Assembly (NCBI GenBank): GCA_028703175.1
Contig: JAQVNJ010000007.1
Span: forward strand, 26,379 to 90,378
From: JAAYCB01 sp012744395
GTDB taxonomy: Bacteria > Planctomycetota > Planctomycetia > Pirellulales > Thermoguttaceae
Reading direction: 5' to 3'
DNA: 64,000 nucleotides
Below, in pieces: positions 9,315-18,749 of the stretch (positions within the stretch are counted from its first letter, which is position 1; each line of letters starts with the position of its first letter). The notes beneath the pieces were generated by a model, which saw only the letters and a program-made list of their open reading frames with translations, did not search any database and was not told the DNA's origin. A program made the position numbers and the translations under genes.

Positions 9315-10916
9315 CTACCACTTGAGGCGGTAGATGTGCACGGCCAGCGGCCGGAAGGCATCGGAAAACGAGCCGTCCTCGGAACGCACGGAGCGGTTCT
9401 CGTCGACGACCTCGATCTCCCTGCCGGCAGCCAGCCCCTCGACACGAATCCGCGCGGCGGCGTCCACGAGGCGCTCGTCGTAGTTGACCGCAAACACGTA
9501 CAACTGGCCGCCGTGCATCCGCGCCAGGGCAGCCAGCCTGGCATCGCCCTGGGTCCCGATTTCCACGGCCCCGGCCGGCTTCCGGCCGAGAATCGCCGGC
9601 GCCAGGCGGGTAATCTGGCCGTTGATTTCCCGCAGCGCCCGGCGGTTCTCCTCGGGCACGCCGAACTGGCTGTACGCCGGCTTCCAGACATGCGTGAAAT
9701 ACCCAATCGCCGTGGCCCCGCCGCAAATCGACATCCAGACCTCGGCGCGGATGTGCTCGGCGGTCACCTCCTTCTGATTCTCCAGCGCGCCGGTCCACTG
9801 CCCTCCCCGGCTCGTCTCGATCCAGGCGTAGACGGGCCGCGGGCCGGCCTGCTCGGCCAGCAGCCTGGTCGCTTCGTAGACGAGGTGGATCCACTCCGGC
9901 TTGTTCCAGCCGTAGATCGGATAGATGTCGTAACCGACCACGTCGGCGGCGCGGATGTACTGCGGATAGAGTCCGGTTCGTTGCGCGTCGGTCCACTTGC
10001 CGAAGTGGGGGTGGAAGTTGCCGGTCAGCGTGAGAAACACTGGGCGGGCGGGATCGCCGCGCTGGATCGCCTCATAGGCCGCCAACGTCTTGGCCGGTTC
10101 CGCCCGCGGTTCGTACCGCAGCGGCGAGAGCAACAGGTTCTCGCCCTGTGCGTCAAAGCCCTCGATCTCGCTGATCGAGCCCCACAGGTTTTTTCCCGGG
10201 TAGGTGGAAAGGACAGTCATTTCGAGCGCGTCGAACGTGGCCGGCTTCTCCAGGGGGAATTTCTGCCGGCCCCTCTTGTTCTCGAGAGTCGCCCGCAGAA
10301 TCTCGCGGCCTGCGGCCTGGAAGGCGACCTCCTTGGCCACGGCCAGCCCCGGCGAGACGGTCAGCCACAGGGCCAGGCTTTCCACCGTTACCGGCTGCTT
10401 CAGGCGGATCGTGATCGACGCCTTTTCCATCGGGTCGAGCACCGACCAGCTATGCGTCACGCCGTCGACGATCTTCCACAGCGGCGTGCTCCGGTTGACG
10501 TGGAGCCCCGCGCCGGGGACGACTTCCGCATCGTTGACCTGCTGGGGCAGGTCCGGCTCGTCGTCGTGGATATACGCCAACAGTCCGGGGTGCCCCTTGA
10601 GGCGCGCGTCGAGCGGCATCACGCCGTAGAGGCCCGCCTCCCAGACCTTGTCCAGGTATTCGCCGACGTGGGCCGTGCCGCTCGACCCGCCCCAGTAGCC
10701 GGCGGTCGTATTCATCCCGCAGGCCTTGACCGCGGCGAAGTTCTCGGCATCCTGGAGCCAGGCCATGAGGGGAAAGAACGGCTTGCCGTTGACGGAGAAG
10801 GCTCGGTCGGAGCCGATTTCGACCTTCTCGACGGGCGGAGGGGCTTCCGCGCCGCGCGCCGCCTGCAATCCGATGGACAGGAAAACACTCCCCAGAACCG
10901 CACCCCATTTCGGCAT
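9315..10916 (-). CDS. Exported glycosidase-like protein with inserted beta-sandwich
   Basis: The 533-residue product has a signal peptide (MPKWGAVLGSVFLSIGLQAA) and a TIM-barrel-like body: FSVNGKPFFPLMAWLQD near the start and, much later, VVGYDIYPIYGW and VYAWIETSRGG. Between them, at about residues 150-260, lies a stretch resembling a discoidin/NPCBM-type carbohydrate-binding beta-sandwich (HSWSVLDPMEKASITIRL ... ALEMTVLSTYPGKNLWGSI). The last 90 residues look like a small C-terminal beta domain. Glu in WIETS is a plausible catalytic residue, but no family can be named. The start was chosen for the signal peptide and the GAGGAG about 8 bases upstream. Confidence 0.7.
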   Translation of the reverse strand: MPKWGAVLGSVFLSIGLQAARGAEAPPPVEKVEIGSDRAFSVNGKPFFPLMAWLQDAENFAAVKACGMNTTAGYWGGSSGTAHVGEYLDKVWEAGLYGVMPLDARLKGHPGLLAYIHDDEPDLPQQVNDAEVVPGAGLHVNRSTPLWKIVDGVTHSWSVLDPMEKASITIRLKQPVTVESLALWLTVSPGLAVAKEVAFQAAGREILRATLENKRGRQKFPLEKPATFDALEMTVLSTYPGKNLWGSISEIEGFDAQGENLLLSPLRYEPRAEPAKTLAAYEAIQRGDPARPVFLTLTGNFHPHFGKWTDAQRTGLYPQYIRAADVVGYDIYPIYGWNKPEWIHLVYEATRLLAEQAGPRPVYAWIETSRGGQWTGALENQKEVTAEHIRAEVWMSICGGATAIGYFTHVWKPAYSQFGVPEENRRALREINGQITRLAPAILGRKPAGAVEIGTQGDARLAALARMHGGQLYVFAVNYDERLVDAAARIRVEGLAAGREIEVVDENRSVRSEDGSFSDAFRPLAVHIYRLKW

Positions 10917-11125
10917 CTTGGCATCTCCTCGGGTCTGATCAACGGCCGCACCAAGCCGTTCGGCCCTGGGGCGGTGCGAAGCGAATTGTTGCATATCAGG
11001 ACTCGGCCGTCGCGGCGGCAGGCCGGCCGCAGGCCCGCCGCCGCAGCGCCGCCTCGTGCGCGACCGTGGTTATGCGGCTGGCACGAGACGCGTTTACAGG
11101 ACAGACCGCAGACCGGCCGCACGCG

Positions 11126-13036
11126 TCACTGGATTCCCGAGACCGTCACCTGCGACGATCCGAGCGTCGGAGCGCCGGTCGGCTTGGTCAACAGCTTGGG
11201 AAGCTCGATACGGTCGAAGTACTCGTAATTGGGCTTCTCCCGCTCCTTGATATACTGCTTCATCGTCTGGTCCTTGCCGAGGTGGACGATGAAGCCGGGC
11301 AGGTTGTTGCCCAGCGATTTCCAGGCGGTTTTTCCATCATAGATGAACTCGAGCCGGCTGATGAATTTCGTCATCTTATACTTGTCGTAGCCGAAGCTGC
11401 CGAAACTCCGATATCGCAATTCTGCTTTCTTGGCGGCTTCTTCCACCCCGGCCGCGAGGGTGATCGTTCCATTCGCCCCCGCCTTGCAGCCGCGCGCCTC
11501 CAGCTTCTTGACCAGCGCGTCCTGGACCTTGGTGCGGGCGGCCGAGTCGGCGATCTTCCCGACGTCGATCTTCACCGTTGTGCCCGGCTTGAACACGAAG
11601 AAGTCCGGATCGGCCATCGCCGTCTCGAGCTTGTCGGCAACTCCCTCGTGAGGCAATCGCGCGGGGACCAAGGCGCTCGGCTGCCGCTCGCCGGCGACGA
11701 CGGCCAACCAGCACACGCCGCCGGCGATGCCCGCCTTCTGGTACCCCCGATAGTCCCAGACATTCACCTGGTTGACAAAATCATACAGCCGGCCACTGCC
11801 GGCGAGAAGATGCTCCTCGCTGGGGCAGAGCAGCTCGTCGCCAGCGTGCACGCCCTCCAGGCGGCACTCCCGCTGAAGCTGGCCGGTGGCGAAATCCCAC
11901 ACGTACAGCTCGGCCCCGCTCAGCGTCACGAACCGCTTGCCGCTGGGCGTAAAAGCCAGCACGCCCCCGCTGACCGGCGCGGCCTGTAGTGCCACGACCT
12001 TCTGGCCCTCCACGTCGAGTACGCCCACCTGCCCCTCGACCAGGAACGCGAGGTGCTTGCGGTCGGGACTGAGCGCAGGCCGCCCCTTGACGTCCAGATA
12101 GCAGATCGGTCGCGTTGTTTCGACATCCCAGATCGCCAGGCGGCCGCCTGCGCTGCACGTCGCCAGCCGATTCTCATCCAGATAGGCCGCCCACGTGACG
12201 TTGCGATCTCTATCCTTCTCGTCCGCGTAAGGGACCCATTTCATGCCGCGGCTGACGCCCGCAGCGTCGATCGTCCAGGTCTCCAGGCAATCCTGATTAC
12301 CCAGGCCGGACTCGTTGCGCCGCATGAGGACCTCCGCGCGGCTGTCGTGGACCGCGATCGGAACGAGGAGCTCGCCCTCCACGGCGCCACTGCCCAGCAA
12401 GAGACCTTCCGCAAGGTCGCAGACCACCACGGTCGTGGTGACCTTGGCGTCCCTCGCCGGCGGCTTGCAGGTATAGCCGACCGCCGCGTAGCGGCCGGTC
12501 CCGGCGATGGCCATCGCCGCCGCGTTTTCGAAAAAGCTCGTCTTGGAGGGCAGCGCGATCGGTTTGACCGATCCGCCGGCGGCCGGTGCCGCGGGCTCGG
12601 ACAGCCTCCAGTCGCCGCCGCCGATCACGTCGATTTTTTTCGCGGTGCTCCAATCCGGCAGGGTTTCACGCGGCGAGGAACCGGTCCCCGCAGCCCGCGG
12701 CGATTCGCCGACGGGCAGCAACCGGTTGGGAGCCACCGTCTTGAAGGGGTTCTCGGCCGCCGCGGCGAGCCGTTGCCGGACGTACTCCTGATCGGCCGCG
12801 TTGAGCTTCTCCAGGGGAATCGAGACCTCGGTCCCGTCGGCCTGCTGTAGGGTGACCTTACCCGTCTGCACGCCGGCGAACTCCGCCCGCACGGAATACT
12901 CGCCCGTGCTGTCCGTCCAGGTTCGCATCGGCTCCGAGGCCTCCAGCGCGTGGACGCAGAACAAGGCAAGGGCGACCGCCCCTGGCCCGAAGCCGACTGC
13001 CCGCCGTGTTTTCGCAGAGCACCGGTACAAGTACAT
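11126..13036 (-). CDS. Exported SHD1-domain protein with WD40-like repeats
   Basis: The 636-residue protein carries an N-terminal hydrophobic signal segment, then an SHD1 (Sla1 homology 1) domain at about 38-90 (RTWTDSTGEYSVRAEF ... VSIPLEKLNAADQEYV). Planctomycetes carry many exported SHD1 proteins, whose ligands are unknown. The middle part has propeller-like strands (LATCSAGGRLAIWDVET, GELYVWDF-type patterns) that suggest WD40-like blades. The last 200 residues (IDVGKIADSAARTKVQDALV onward) are unassigned. GAGGTGGA lies just before the chosen ATG; the longer frame upstream has no family likeness. It precedes the glycosidase-like gene on the same strand by 209 bp. Confidence 0.75.
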   Translation of the reverse strand: MYLYRCSAKTRRAVGFGPGAVALALFCVHALEASEPMRTWTDSTGEYSVRAEFAGVQTGKVTLQQADGTEVSIPLEKLNAADQEYVRQRLAAAAENPFKTVAPNRLLPVGESPRAAGTGSSPRETLPDWSTAKKIDVIGGGDWRLSEPAAPAAGGSVKPIALPSKTSFFENAAAMAIAGTGRYAAVGYTCKPPARDAKVTTTVVVCDLAEGLLLGSGAVEGELLVPIAVHDSRAEVLMRRNESGLGNQDCLETWTIDAAGVSRGMKWVPYADEKDRDRNVTWAAYLDENRLATCSAGGRLAIWDVETTRPICYLDVKGRPALSPDRKHLAFLVEGQVGVLDVEGQKVVALQAAPVSGGVLAFTPSGKRFVTLSGAELYVWDFATGQLQRECRLEGVHAGDELLCPSEEHLLAGSGRLYDFVNQVNVWDYRGYQKAGIAGGVCWLAVVAGERQPSALVPARLPHEGVADKLETAMADPDFFVFKPGTTVKIDVGKIADSAARTKVQDALVKKLEARGCKAGANGTITLAAGVEEAAKKAELRYRSFGSFGYDKYKMTKFISRLEFIYDGKTAWKSLGNNLPGFIVHLGKDQTMKQYIKEREKPNYEYFDRIELPKLLTKPTGAPTLGSSQVTVSGIQ

Positions 13037-13567
13037 GGCTCCACCTCGTAACAAACAGGTTGGGGAAACAGGTTGGGGGGGTGATTGAATTGGCAAATGC
13101 ACGTTACCCCAAGGGCAATCCTCTGGCAACCCCCCAGGAATACGGCTTTGGGCGGACGCGGGCTTCGCGAGGAACCGGCTCCATTCGACCCCGCATCCCG
13201 ACTGCCCGTCGGATCGGCGGCGGCAATCCCACACGCGGGACGAATTCCCCACGGTGACGCCGGCGGCAGCCAGGGAGGGTTAACCCATTTTGGGGGAATG
13301 ATGCGCGACTGTCCGTTTCAATCTGGCTTTCAAGGCGGTCGGTGCTAGAATTGGCGAGGATGCTGGGCGGATTGGCGTCACGCCGGATCATTGCGGGGCG
13401 GGGGGCTCTGACTGGCTCGGCGGCTAGGCGCTGCGAGCTGAGGAGAGGCCCCGTTCCTCGTGAAACGGGATTGCGTCGCTCGGGTTGCGGCGGGGTGTAG
13501 ACGGTCTTCGAGACCGGTGATTGCCGCGAGTGACGAGGGTCGTGCACGGCCACCTGGGAGGATACTT
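13037..13567. other. Divergent intergenic region (531 bp)
   Basis: It separates the SHD1 gene from the phosphohexomutase gene. An extended -10 candidate is at 13343-13351. A short inverted repeat CCCGTT/AACGGG lies at about 13450-13470. Reading frames extending both flanking genes into this region are arginine-rich and not family-like. Confidence 0.45.
13343..13351 (+). promoter_or_regulatory. Candidate extended -10 promoter for the phosphohexomutase gene
   Basis: TGCTAGAAT is an extended -10 (TG-n-TAGAAT, 5 of 6). There is no convincing -35, which extended -10 promoters can lack. It is about 215 bp before the TTG start. Confidence 0.3.
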
Positions 13568-14950
13568 TTGAGCGTTTATAAACGTTGTGACATTCGTGGT
13601 CAGGTTCCCACCGACCTGCACCCGGATCAGTATCGCGCGTGGGGCCGCGGACTGGGAAATGCGGTTTCCGCCGGGGCCAAGTTTGTCATTGGGGGAGATG
13701 TCCGATTCTCGACGCCCGGGTTGCTTGCCGCCCTCGGCGAGGGCCTTGTTGCGGCGGGAGCCGACGTTGTCGATTTGGGGATTGTGCCAACGCCGATGAT
13801 CTACTATGCGAAGCGCCGGCTCCGCGCCGAAGGCTGCGCGATCGTCACGGGGTCGCACTGGCCGCCCGACGAGAACGGGCTGAAATGGATGCTCGGCGAC
13901 CAACCGCCGGCGCCTGCCGAGGTCGATCTCCTCCGCCGCGGCGAGCAGGCGGCGCGGCAACCGGCGGCGCTCGGGGGAGACCGGCGGAATCTGGACATCT
14001 CCTACGACTACGTGGCGTGGCTCCAGGAGACCTGGGTTGACGCCCGCGACGCCGACGCCACGATCATTCTCGATCCGATGCATGGCTGTTGGTCGCGGCG
14101 CGCCCGCCGGTATCTCCAGGCCGTCTATCCGCGGGTCGTGTTTTCCACCGTGCGGGATGAGCCCGATCCGGTCTTCCGCGGCGAGATTCCCGACTGTTCG
14201 CATCCCGAGCGGCTGGAGGCTCTCTGCGACGCCGTCGAGCGGCATCGGGCCCACCTGGGGATCGCCTTCGATGGCGACGGGGATCGACTGGCGCTGGTCG
14301 ATGATCGCGGCGTCGTCCTCACGGCGGAGGAGGCAGCCTGGGTATTCCTGGAGAGCTTCGGTTGCGAATTGCGCGACGAGCCGTTCGTCTACGATTTGAT
14401 GTTTTCGGGTTGTCTTCCCGAGCGCGCCGCCGAATTGGGTGCGCTTGCGCTTGCCGAACGGAGCGGCGACGCCTGTGTTCGCGGCCGCATGCTCCAGTCG
14501 CAGGCGATCTTCGGAGCGGAGGTCAACGGCCATTACTATTTCCGCGCGCTGGACGGCGGCGATGACGCCCTGTTCGCGGCGTGTTGGCTGATCGACTACC
14601 TGGCCGACTGCCGGCGGTCGCTCTCCGACCTCCGCAGCAGCTGCCCCGCCGTTTACCTGACCCCCGATCTGCGCTTGCCGGTCCAGCCGGCCGATGGCCA
14701 GGCAATCATCGATCGCGTCCGCAGCGTCTGGTCGAATTATCCGCAGCAGTCGGCCGACGGGGTCCGCGTCAACTTCCCCGACGGGTGGGCGATGGTTCGC
14801 CACTCCGCCGCCGAATCAGCGCTCTCGTTTCGGTTCGAAGCCGGCGGCGATGACGAACTGGCGTGCCTGGTCAAGCGGTTCTGCGACTCGATCCCGGAGA
14901 TCGGGGAAGACCTCTGGCTGGAGTTCGAGCTCGGCCCCGGCAATTGCTGA
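13568..14950 (+). CDS. Phosphomannomutase/phosphoglucomutase-family protein
   Basis: The family interconverts sugar 1- and 6-phosphates through a phosphoserine. This 460-residue protein keeps the four-domain layout: YKRCDIRG near the start, active Ser96 in TGSHWPPDENGLK (usually TGSHNP), and the metal loop DGDGDR at 235-240. The sugar-recognition loop, normally GExSGH, reads GAEVNGH with Glu318 and Asn320 in place of Ser, so substrate preference may differ. Translation most likely begins at TTG 13568, because GGGAGGA sits just 5 bases upstream and the protein then begins MSVYKRCDIRG as the family does; an upstream ATG would add 36 unrelated residues. Confidence 0.88.
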   Translation: MSVYKRCDIRGQVPTDLHPDQYRAWGRGLGNAVSAGAKFVIGGDVRFSTPGLLAALGEGLVAAGADVVDLGIVPTPMIYYAKRRLRAEGCAIVTGSHWPPDENGLKWMLGDQPPAPAEVDLLRRGEQAARQPAALGGDRRNLDISYDYVAWLQETWVDARDADATIILDPMHGCWSRRARRYLQAVYPRVVFSTVRDEPDPVFRGEIPDCSHPERLEALCDAVERHRAHLGIAFDGDGDRLALVDDRGVVLTAEEAAWVFLESFGCELRDEPFVYDLMFSGCLPERAAELGALALAERSGDACVRGRMLQSQAIFGAEVNGHYYFRALDGGDDALFAACWLIDYLADCRRSLSDLRSSCPAVYLTPDLRLPVQPADGQAIIDRVRSVWSNYPQQSADGVRVNFPDGWAMVRHSAAESALSFRFEAGGDDELACLVKRFCDSIPEIGEDLWLEFELGPGNC

Positions 14951-14983
14951 GCGGGTGGGCAGCGAGCGGACCGTTCGCGGCGC

Positions 14984-16276
14984 TCAGTTGGCGGCCGCGG
15001 CGGACGACTTGGGCTTGATCAGCAGGACGTCGGCCAGGTCGATCCAGCCGGAGCGCAGGTCCACGCGGAACCAGCCTTCGCTATTCTTGGCGTGAAAGCG
15101 GATCGGCGATCGCTTGCCGAACTCCTTCAGGTCGTATTCGGCCCACGTTTTTCCCATATCCGGAGAGATGATGATTCCCGTGTTGAACGGCGAGGCGGTT
15201 GCGTAGTGCCCGGCGAGAATCACGCCGTCTTCGATGATCATGTTCGCGCATTCATACTGCGGGTTGAAGAGCATCGTGTGCTTGTCGGGATTGGGGATGT
15301 CGGCCGGGTCGCAGCAGAAGATGCCGCGGTCGTGCGGCTTGGGTCCGTTGGCGTCGCTGATCCAGTAGACCTTGCCGTCGACGAAATTGATGCCGCCGCA
15401 CTTGTAGCGCGTGTTCAGCCGCTCCGAGACGATCACCTTCCACTGCCAGAGGTCCTGCTTCGCGTCATACGTGCCTCGCAGCCAGTGGCACTCGAAACCC
15501 TCCGGCCGTTCCATGTCGCCGGTGCAGGCATAGAAGGCGTCTTCTGCCGGGTTATACGCAACGCAGTGGATGTGGCGGCAGATCACCGGGTTGTCGGGAT
15601 CGCCCAGCAGCGTGCCCGTCGGCCCTCCGCCCGGAGAACCGTTGTCCCGATAATGTGGATTCTGCCCGAAGGCATAGGCGATCTTCACGGTCTCTCCGCC
15701 ATCGGTCGAATAGTAGATATTGGCGGGGGTGGCGCCGCCGCGGACGTTGCAGTAGTTCCCCCAGACGAGCATCTCCACGCCGCCCACGTCCCAGGTGTTC
15801 ACGCCGGTCAGGGTTTCAAAGTAGCGGCCGGGATTTTCCGGGTTCTGCGGCGTATGGGGAGTGTAATCGGCCCCCTTGGCGTCCTTCAGCTTGACGGGCT
15901 TGTAGGTCTTCAGGTTGTCGGTGCTGACATACAGTCTCGATCCGGCGCCGAAGACAATGTTTCCCCCCTTGAGGATGCAGCTGAACGTGATCTGCCGAGC
16001 GCCGGGAAAGGCAATCCCCGGCCCCCACGTGCGGCCGTTGTCTTCCGACAGATAGACCCGCTCGTCCGAAAATCCGAACGCCCTGTTGCCGCGCTGCGAA
16101 TCGAAATACGGCCCCTCCGGCTGGAGGCGATACCAGAAGTCCTCGGTCGAAGGGAACTCGCCCGCGGCGGTGGCGATTGGATCGGCAGCTGCTGCAATCG
16201 TCGCCAGCGTCAACATCGCGGCGGCAATCCCCACGCCCACAAGCCAGCCGCGAGTCGGTCGTTGTCTGAATCTCAT
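14984..16276 (-). CDS. Exported Asp-box (sialidase-like) beta-propeller protein
   Basis: The 430-residue protein has a signal peptide (about 1-31) and repeated Asp-box motifs on propeller hairpins: SEDNGRTW near residue 77, STDGGET in the middle and SPDMGKTW near the C-terminus. These occur in sialidases and other secreted glycan-binding or glycan-cleaving propellers. The full catalytic set of sialidases (Arg triad, Tyr/Glu) could not be confirmed, so enzymatic sialidase activity is unproven. It converges with the phosphohexomutase gene, 33 bp apart. An alternative role is simple glycan binding. Confidence 0.75.
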   Translation of the reverse strand: MRFRQRPTRGWLVGVGIAAAMLTLATIAAAADPIATAAGEFPSTEDFWYRLQPEGPYFDSQRGNRAFGFSDERVYLSEDNGRTWGPGIAFPGARQITFSCILKGGNIVFGAGSRLYVSTDNLKTYKPVKLKDAKGADYTPHTPQNPENPGRYFETLTGVNTWDVGGVEMLVWGNYCNVRGGATPANIYYSTDGGETVKIAYAFGQNPHYRDNGSPGGGPTGTLLGDPDNPVICRHIHCVAYNPAEDAFYACTGDMERPEGFECHWLRGTYDAKQDLWQWKVIVSERLNTRYKCGGINFVDGKVYWISDANGPKPHDRGIFCCDPADIPNPDKHTMLFNPQYECANMIIEDGVILAGHYATASPFNTGIIISPDMGKTWAEYDLKEFGKRSPIRFHAKNSEGWFRVDLRSGWIDLADVLLIKPKSSAAAAN

Positions 16277-16629
16277 GATGTCACACCTTTCGTGTCTGAG
16301 GGAGTATGCTGACCAGAGGAGAAATTATCCTCGAACGAAGCACGGAACGCCAGACCTGCCGGGGATGCCCGCACACCGGCCTTGACACGATCGTCGCTTG
16401 ACGGGGGACGTCCCCCCTTGCATCCGCTCCCGGGTGTGGGCGACGGGAGTCGCCGCGTTCGAACGATTGCAGGCGAGGCGGGTTTGTCCGATACTCAATG
16501 CTGGTGGCAGGTTGCCGCGGCCGGCGCGGTCCTTGGCGCTTTAGGACGTTTCCCTGGAGACAACGGCTTGTTGGACGCGCCGGGCCGCCGGTCCCGCTGG
16601 CCTTCAGGAATGCGATCCACGGTGGCCGT
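16277..16629. other. Divergent intergenic region (353 bp)
   Basis: It lies between the Asp-box gene and the zinc-ribbon gene. It contains one promoter-like pair at 16467-16495. Nothing else is recognised. Confidence 0.4.
16467..16495 (+). promoter_or_regulatory. Weak candidate promoter for the zinc-ribbon gene
   Basis: TTGCAG (16467-16472) and GATACT (16490-16495) are separated by 17 bp, 135 bp before the GTG start. The boxes match only 3 and 4 of 6 bases, so the call is weak. Confidence 0.25.
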
Positions 16630-18591
16630 GTGAAATTCACGTTTACTTGCCCTGAGTGCTACGCGTCGCTCCAAGGGCTCCGGTCGCGGGCGGGCACATA
16701 CCAGACGTGCCCGAGTTGCAGCGCGACGATCCGCGTGCCCCAACCGCCCAAGCCGAAGTCCGTGGCCGGGCAAACCGACCGGGTGCTCGGCGTCGCCGGG
16801 ACCGCGGGAGGCGAATACGAGATCCGCGCTTCCGATCAGCCGTCCCCCAGCCGCGATGATGCGGCGGTCATCTGCCCGGCGTGCAAGACCAGGCTTTACA
16901 CCGAGCGAAAGCGTCTTGGCGGAACGGCCCGCTGCGAGGAATGTGGCGCGCTGGTGCCGCTGGTCGAGGCCGCCAAGACCCAGGCCCAGATGCAGCGCCG
17001 CCCGGTGCTCGACGAGGCGGCGATCGGCGAATACGGCATCCGCACGGGCGACCGGCCCGCCCAGCCGGCGGCGGCCTCGATCCCGTTCCACTGCATCCTC
17101 TGCGACACGCTGCTCTATGGCCGGCCCGACCAGGTCGGCGCGAAGTTGACCTGCCCTGATTGCGGCCGACAGACGCGCGTGCCCCCGCCGCCCAAGCGGC
17201 AAGCCGCGGCGGTGATCGGGGCCGCGGCCGGCGAAGGCGCCGCGGAATACGGGCTCGGGGGCGCTGGCGGACAGGGCGGGATCGCCGGCGACTGCTTCGC
17301 GGTCGATTGCTTCCTGTGCCACACCCGGCTGTTCGCCAGGGCCGACGAAGTGGGCAAGAAGATTCGCTGCCCGGACTGCGGGACGGAGACCGTCGTGCCC
17401 CCGCCGCCCAAGCAGGCGCCCGGCGCCGTGCTCGGCGCGCTGGCCCAGGCGGGAGCGGAGAGCGCGGTGTTTTCCGTCCGGCCGGACCAATCGGAGCCGC
17501 GCGGCGCGAGCGCAGGGGCGAAGCAGAAGGCCCTCTTGATCGGCGTGAATTGCCCCGTCTGCGGGACCCGCGTGCAGGCCACCGAGCGCCAGGTGGGTGG
17601 GCAGGTCCGCTGCCCCGACTGCGACTCGCCGATCACCGTTCCCGCGCCGCCCAAAGACGCCCTTCCCCAGCCGTTCGATCTCGACTCCGCCGGGGAATAC
17701 GGCGTCTCCGCCCCCGCGCATGTCGAGCCGCTCCGGCCGGCACTGTTGCGCTCGGCGTCCGCGGACCCGGGCGACGACCCGGACTACGCCTTCCTCCGCG
17801 ACATCGACGATCCCCATCTTCGCTGGCAGCTCCAGGACCGGTCGGACGAACTGGGCTTCCTCGGCCACCCGGAAGCGTCGCGGCGTTGGCTCGCCTACTC
17901 GATGAGCGGCGCGGCGGCGTGTCTCCTGCCGGCGTTCGCGCTGATCCTGTTGGGGATGCCGGTTGGCGATGAAACGGCCGCCGTCACCTGGTTCGGCGGA
18001 TGCGTCTTGCTCGGCGGCGCGGTGCTGGTCCTGCTCGGCTGGCTGGCGTTGTTCTCCGTCAACCTGCTGGCGATCGTGGAAGACACCTCGGCGGGAAACC
18101 ACGTGGTGGAGAATTGGCCCGACGGCGATTGGGGCGGATCGATTGGCGAGAGTTTCTATGCGCTGAATGCCTGCCTGGTGAGCCTGATTCCGATCGCCAT
18201 CCTGTTGCAGACCTACCCGCCGGCTCGCCCGCTGGCGATCCACTTGTTGACGGCCGGCTTCTGGCTGGCCTATCCCCTGGCCTTGCTGTCGATGCTGGAG
18301 ACCGGCTCGGCGCTGACGCCGGTCTCCGCGGCCGTCTGGTCGAGCCTTGCCCGCCGCCCCCAGGCCTGGCTCTGGTTCTATTTCCGCTCGGCGGGCATCG
18401 TGCTGGTGGCGGTGGCGATGTATCTGGCGTTCTGGCGGCACCTTGTCGGCCCGCTAGCGCTGCCCCTTCTCGCCCCGGTCGCGACGACCTTCGCAATGGT
18501 CTACTTCCGCTGGTTGGGCCTTCTCGGGGCAAGCGTCAGGGAAGTCATCGAGGAGCGGGACGCGAGGAGACGGGAGAGGCGAAGGGAATAG
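16630..18591 (+). CDS. Membrane protein with five tandem zinc ribbons
   Basis: The 653-residue protein starts at GTG (VKFTFTCPEC, the usual opening of planctomycete zinc-ribbon proteins). Five Cys-x2-Cys pairs of pairs lie at 7/10+27/30, 82/85+102/105, 155/158+175/178, 227/230+247/250 and 308/311+328/331; within each ribbon the two pairs are exactly 20 residues apart. Four linkers carry a short E-Y motif (GEYEIR, GEYGIR, AEYGLG, GEYGVS), and most ribbons end in a PPPPK-type tail. From about 420 onward come five or so membrane segments and a basic Arg/Glu tail. Ribbons of this type probably face the cytoplasm and bind nucleic acid or protein; the role is unknown. No catalytic motif. Confidence 0.82.
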   Translation: MKFTFTCPECYASLQGLRSRAGTYQTCPSCSATIRVPQPPKPKSVAGQTDRVLGVAGTAGGEYEIRASDQPSPSRDDAAVICPACKTRLYTERKRLGGTARCEECGALVPLVEAAKTQAQMQRRPVLDEAAIGEYGIRTGDRPAQPAAASIPFHCILCDTLLYGRPDQVGAKLTCPDCGRQTRVPPPPKRQAAAVIGAAAGEGAAEYGLGGAGGQGGIAGDCFAVDCFLCHTRLFARADEVGKKIRCPDCGTETVVPPPPKQAPGAVLGALAQAGAESAVFSVRPDQSEPRGASAGAKQKALLIGVNCPVCGTRVQATERQVGGQVRCPDCDSPITVPAPPKDALPQPFDLDSAGEYGVSAPAHVEPLRPALLRSASADPGDDPDYAFLRDIDDPHLRWQLQDRSDELGFLGHPEASRRWLAYSMSGAAACLLPAFALILLGMPVGDETAAVTWFGGCVLLGGAVLVLLGWLALFSVNLLAIVEDTSAGNHVVENWPDGDWGGSIGESFYALNACLVSLIPIAILLQTYPPARPLAIHLLTAGFWLAYPLALLSMLETGSALTPVSAAVWSSLARRPQAWLWFYFRSAGIVLVAVAMYLAFWRHLVGPLALPLLAPVATTFAMVYFRWLGLLGASVREVIEERDARRRERRRE

Positions 18592-18749
18592 ACCTTGCGG
18601 GCAATTGGCCGAACGGGCCGGCCATCGCGAATCGAGTCCATGCAAGACGACTCCGACTGGTTTTGGACGGCGGCAACCGGAGCGAGCGTCTGCACAGCAG
18701 CGGCTGAATACGTGTTTTTGCATGAACCAATCACTAGGGATGATGGAGG

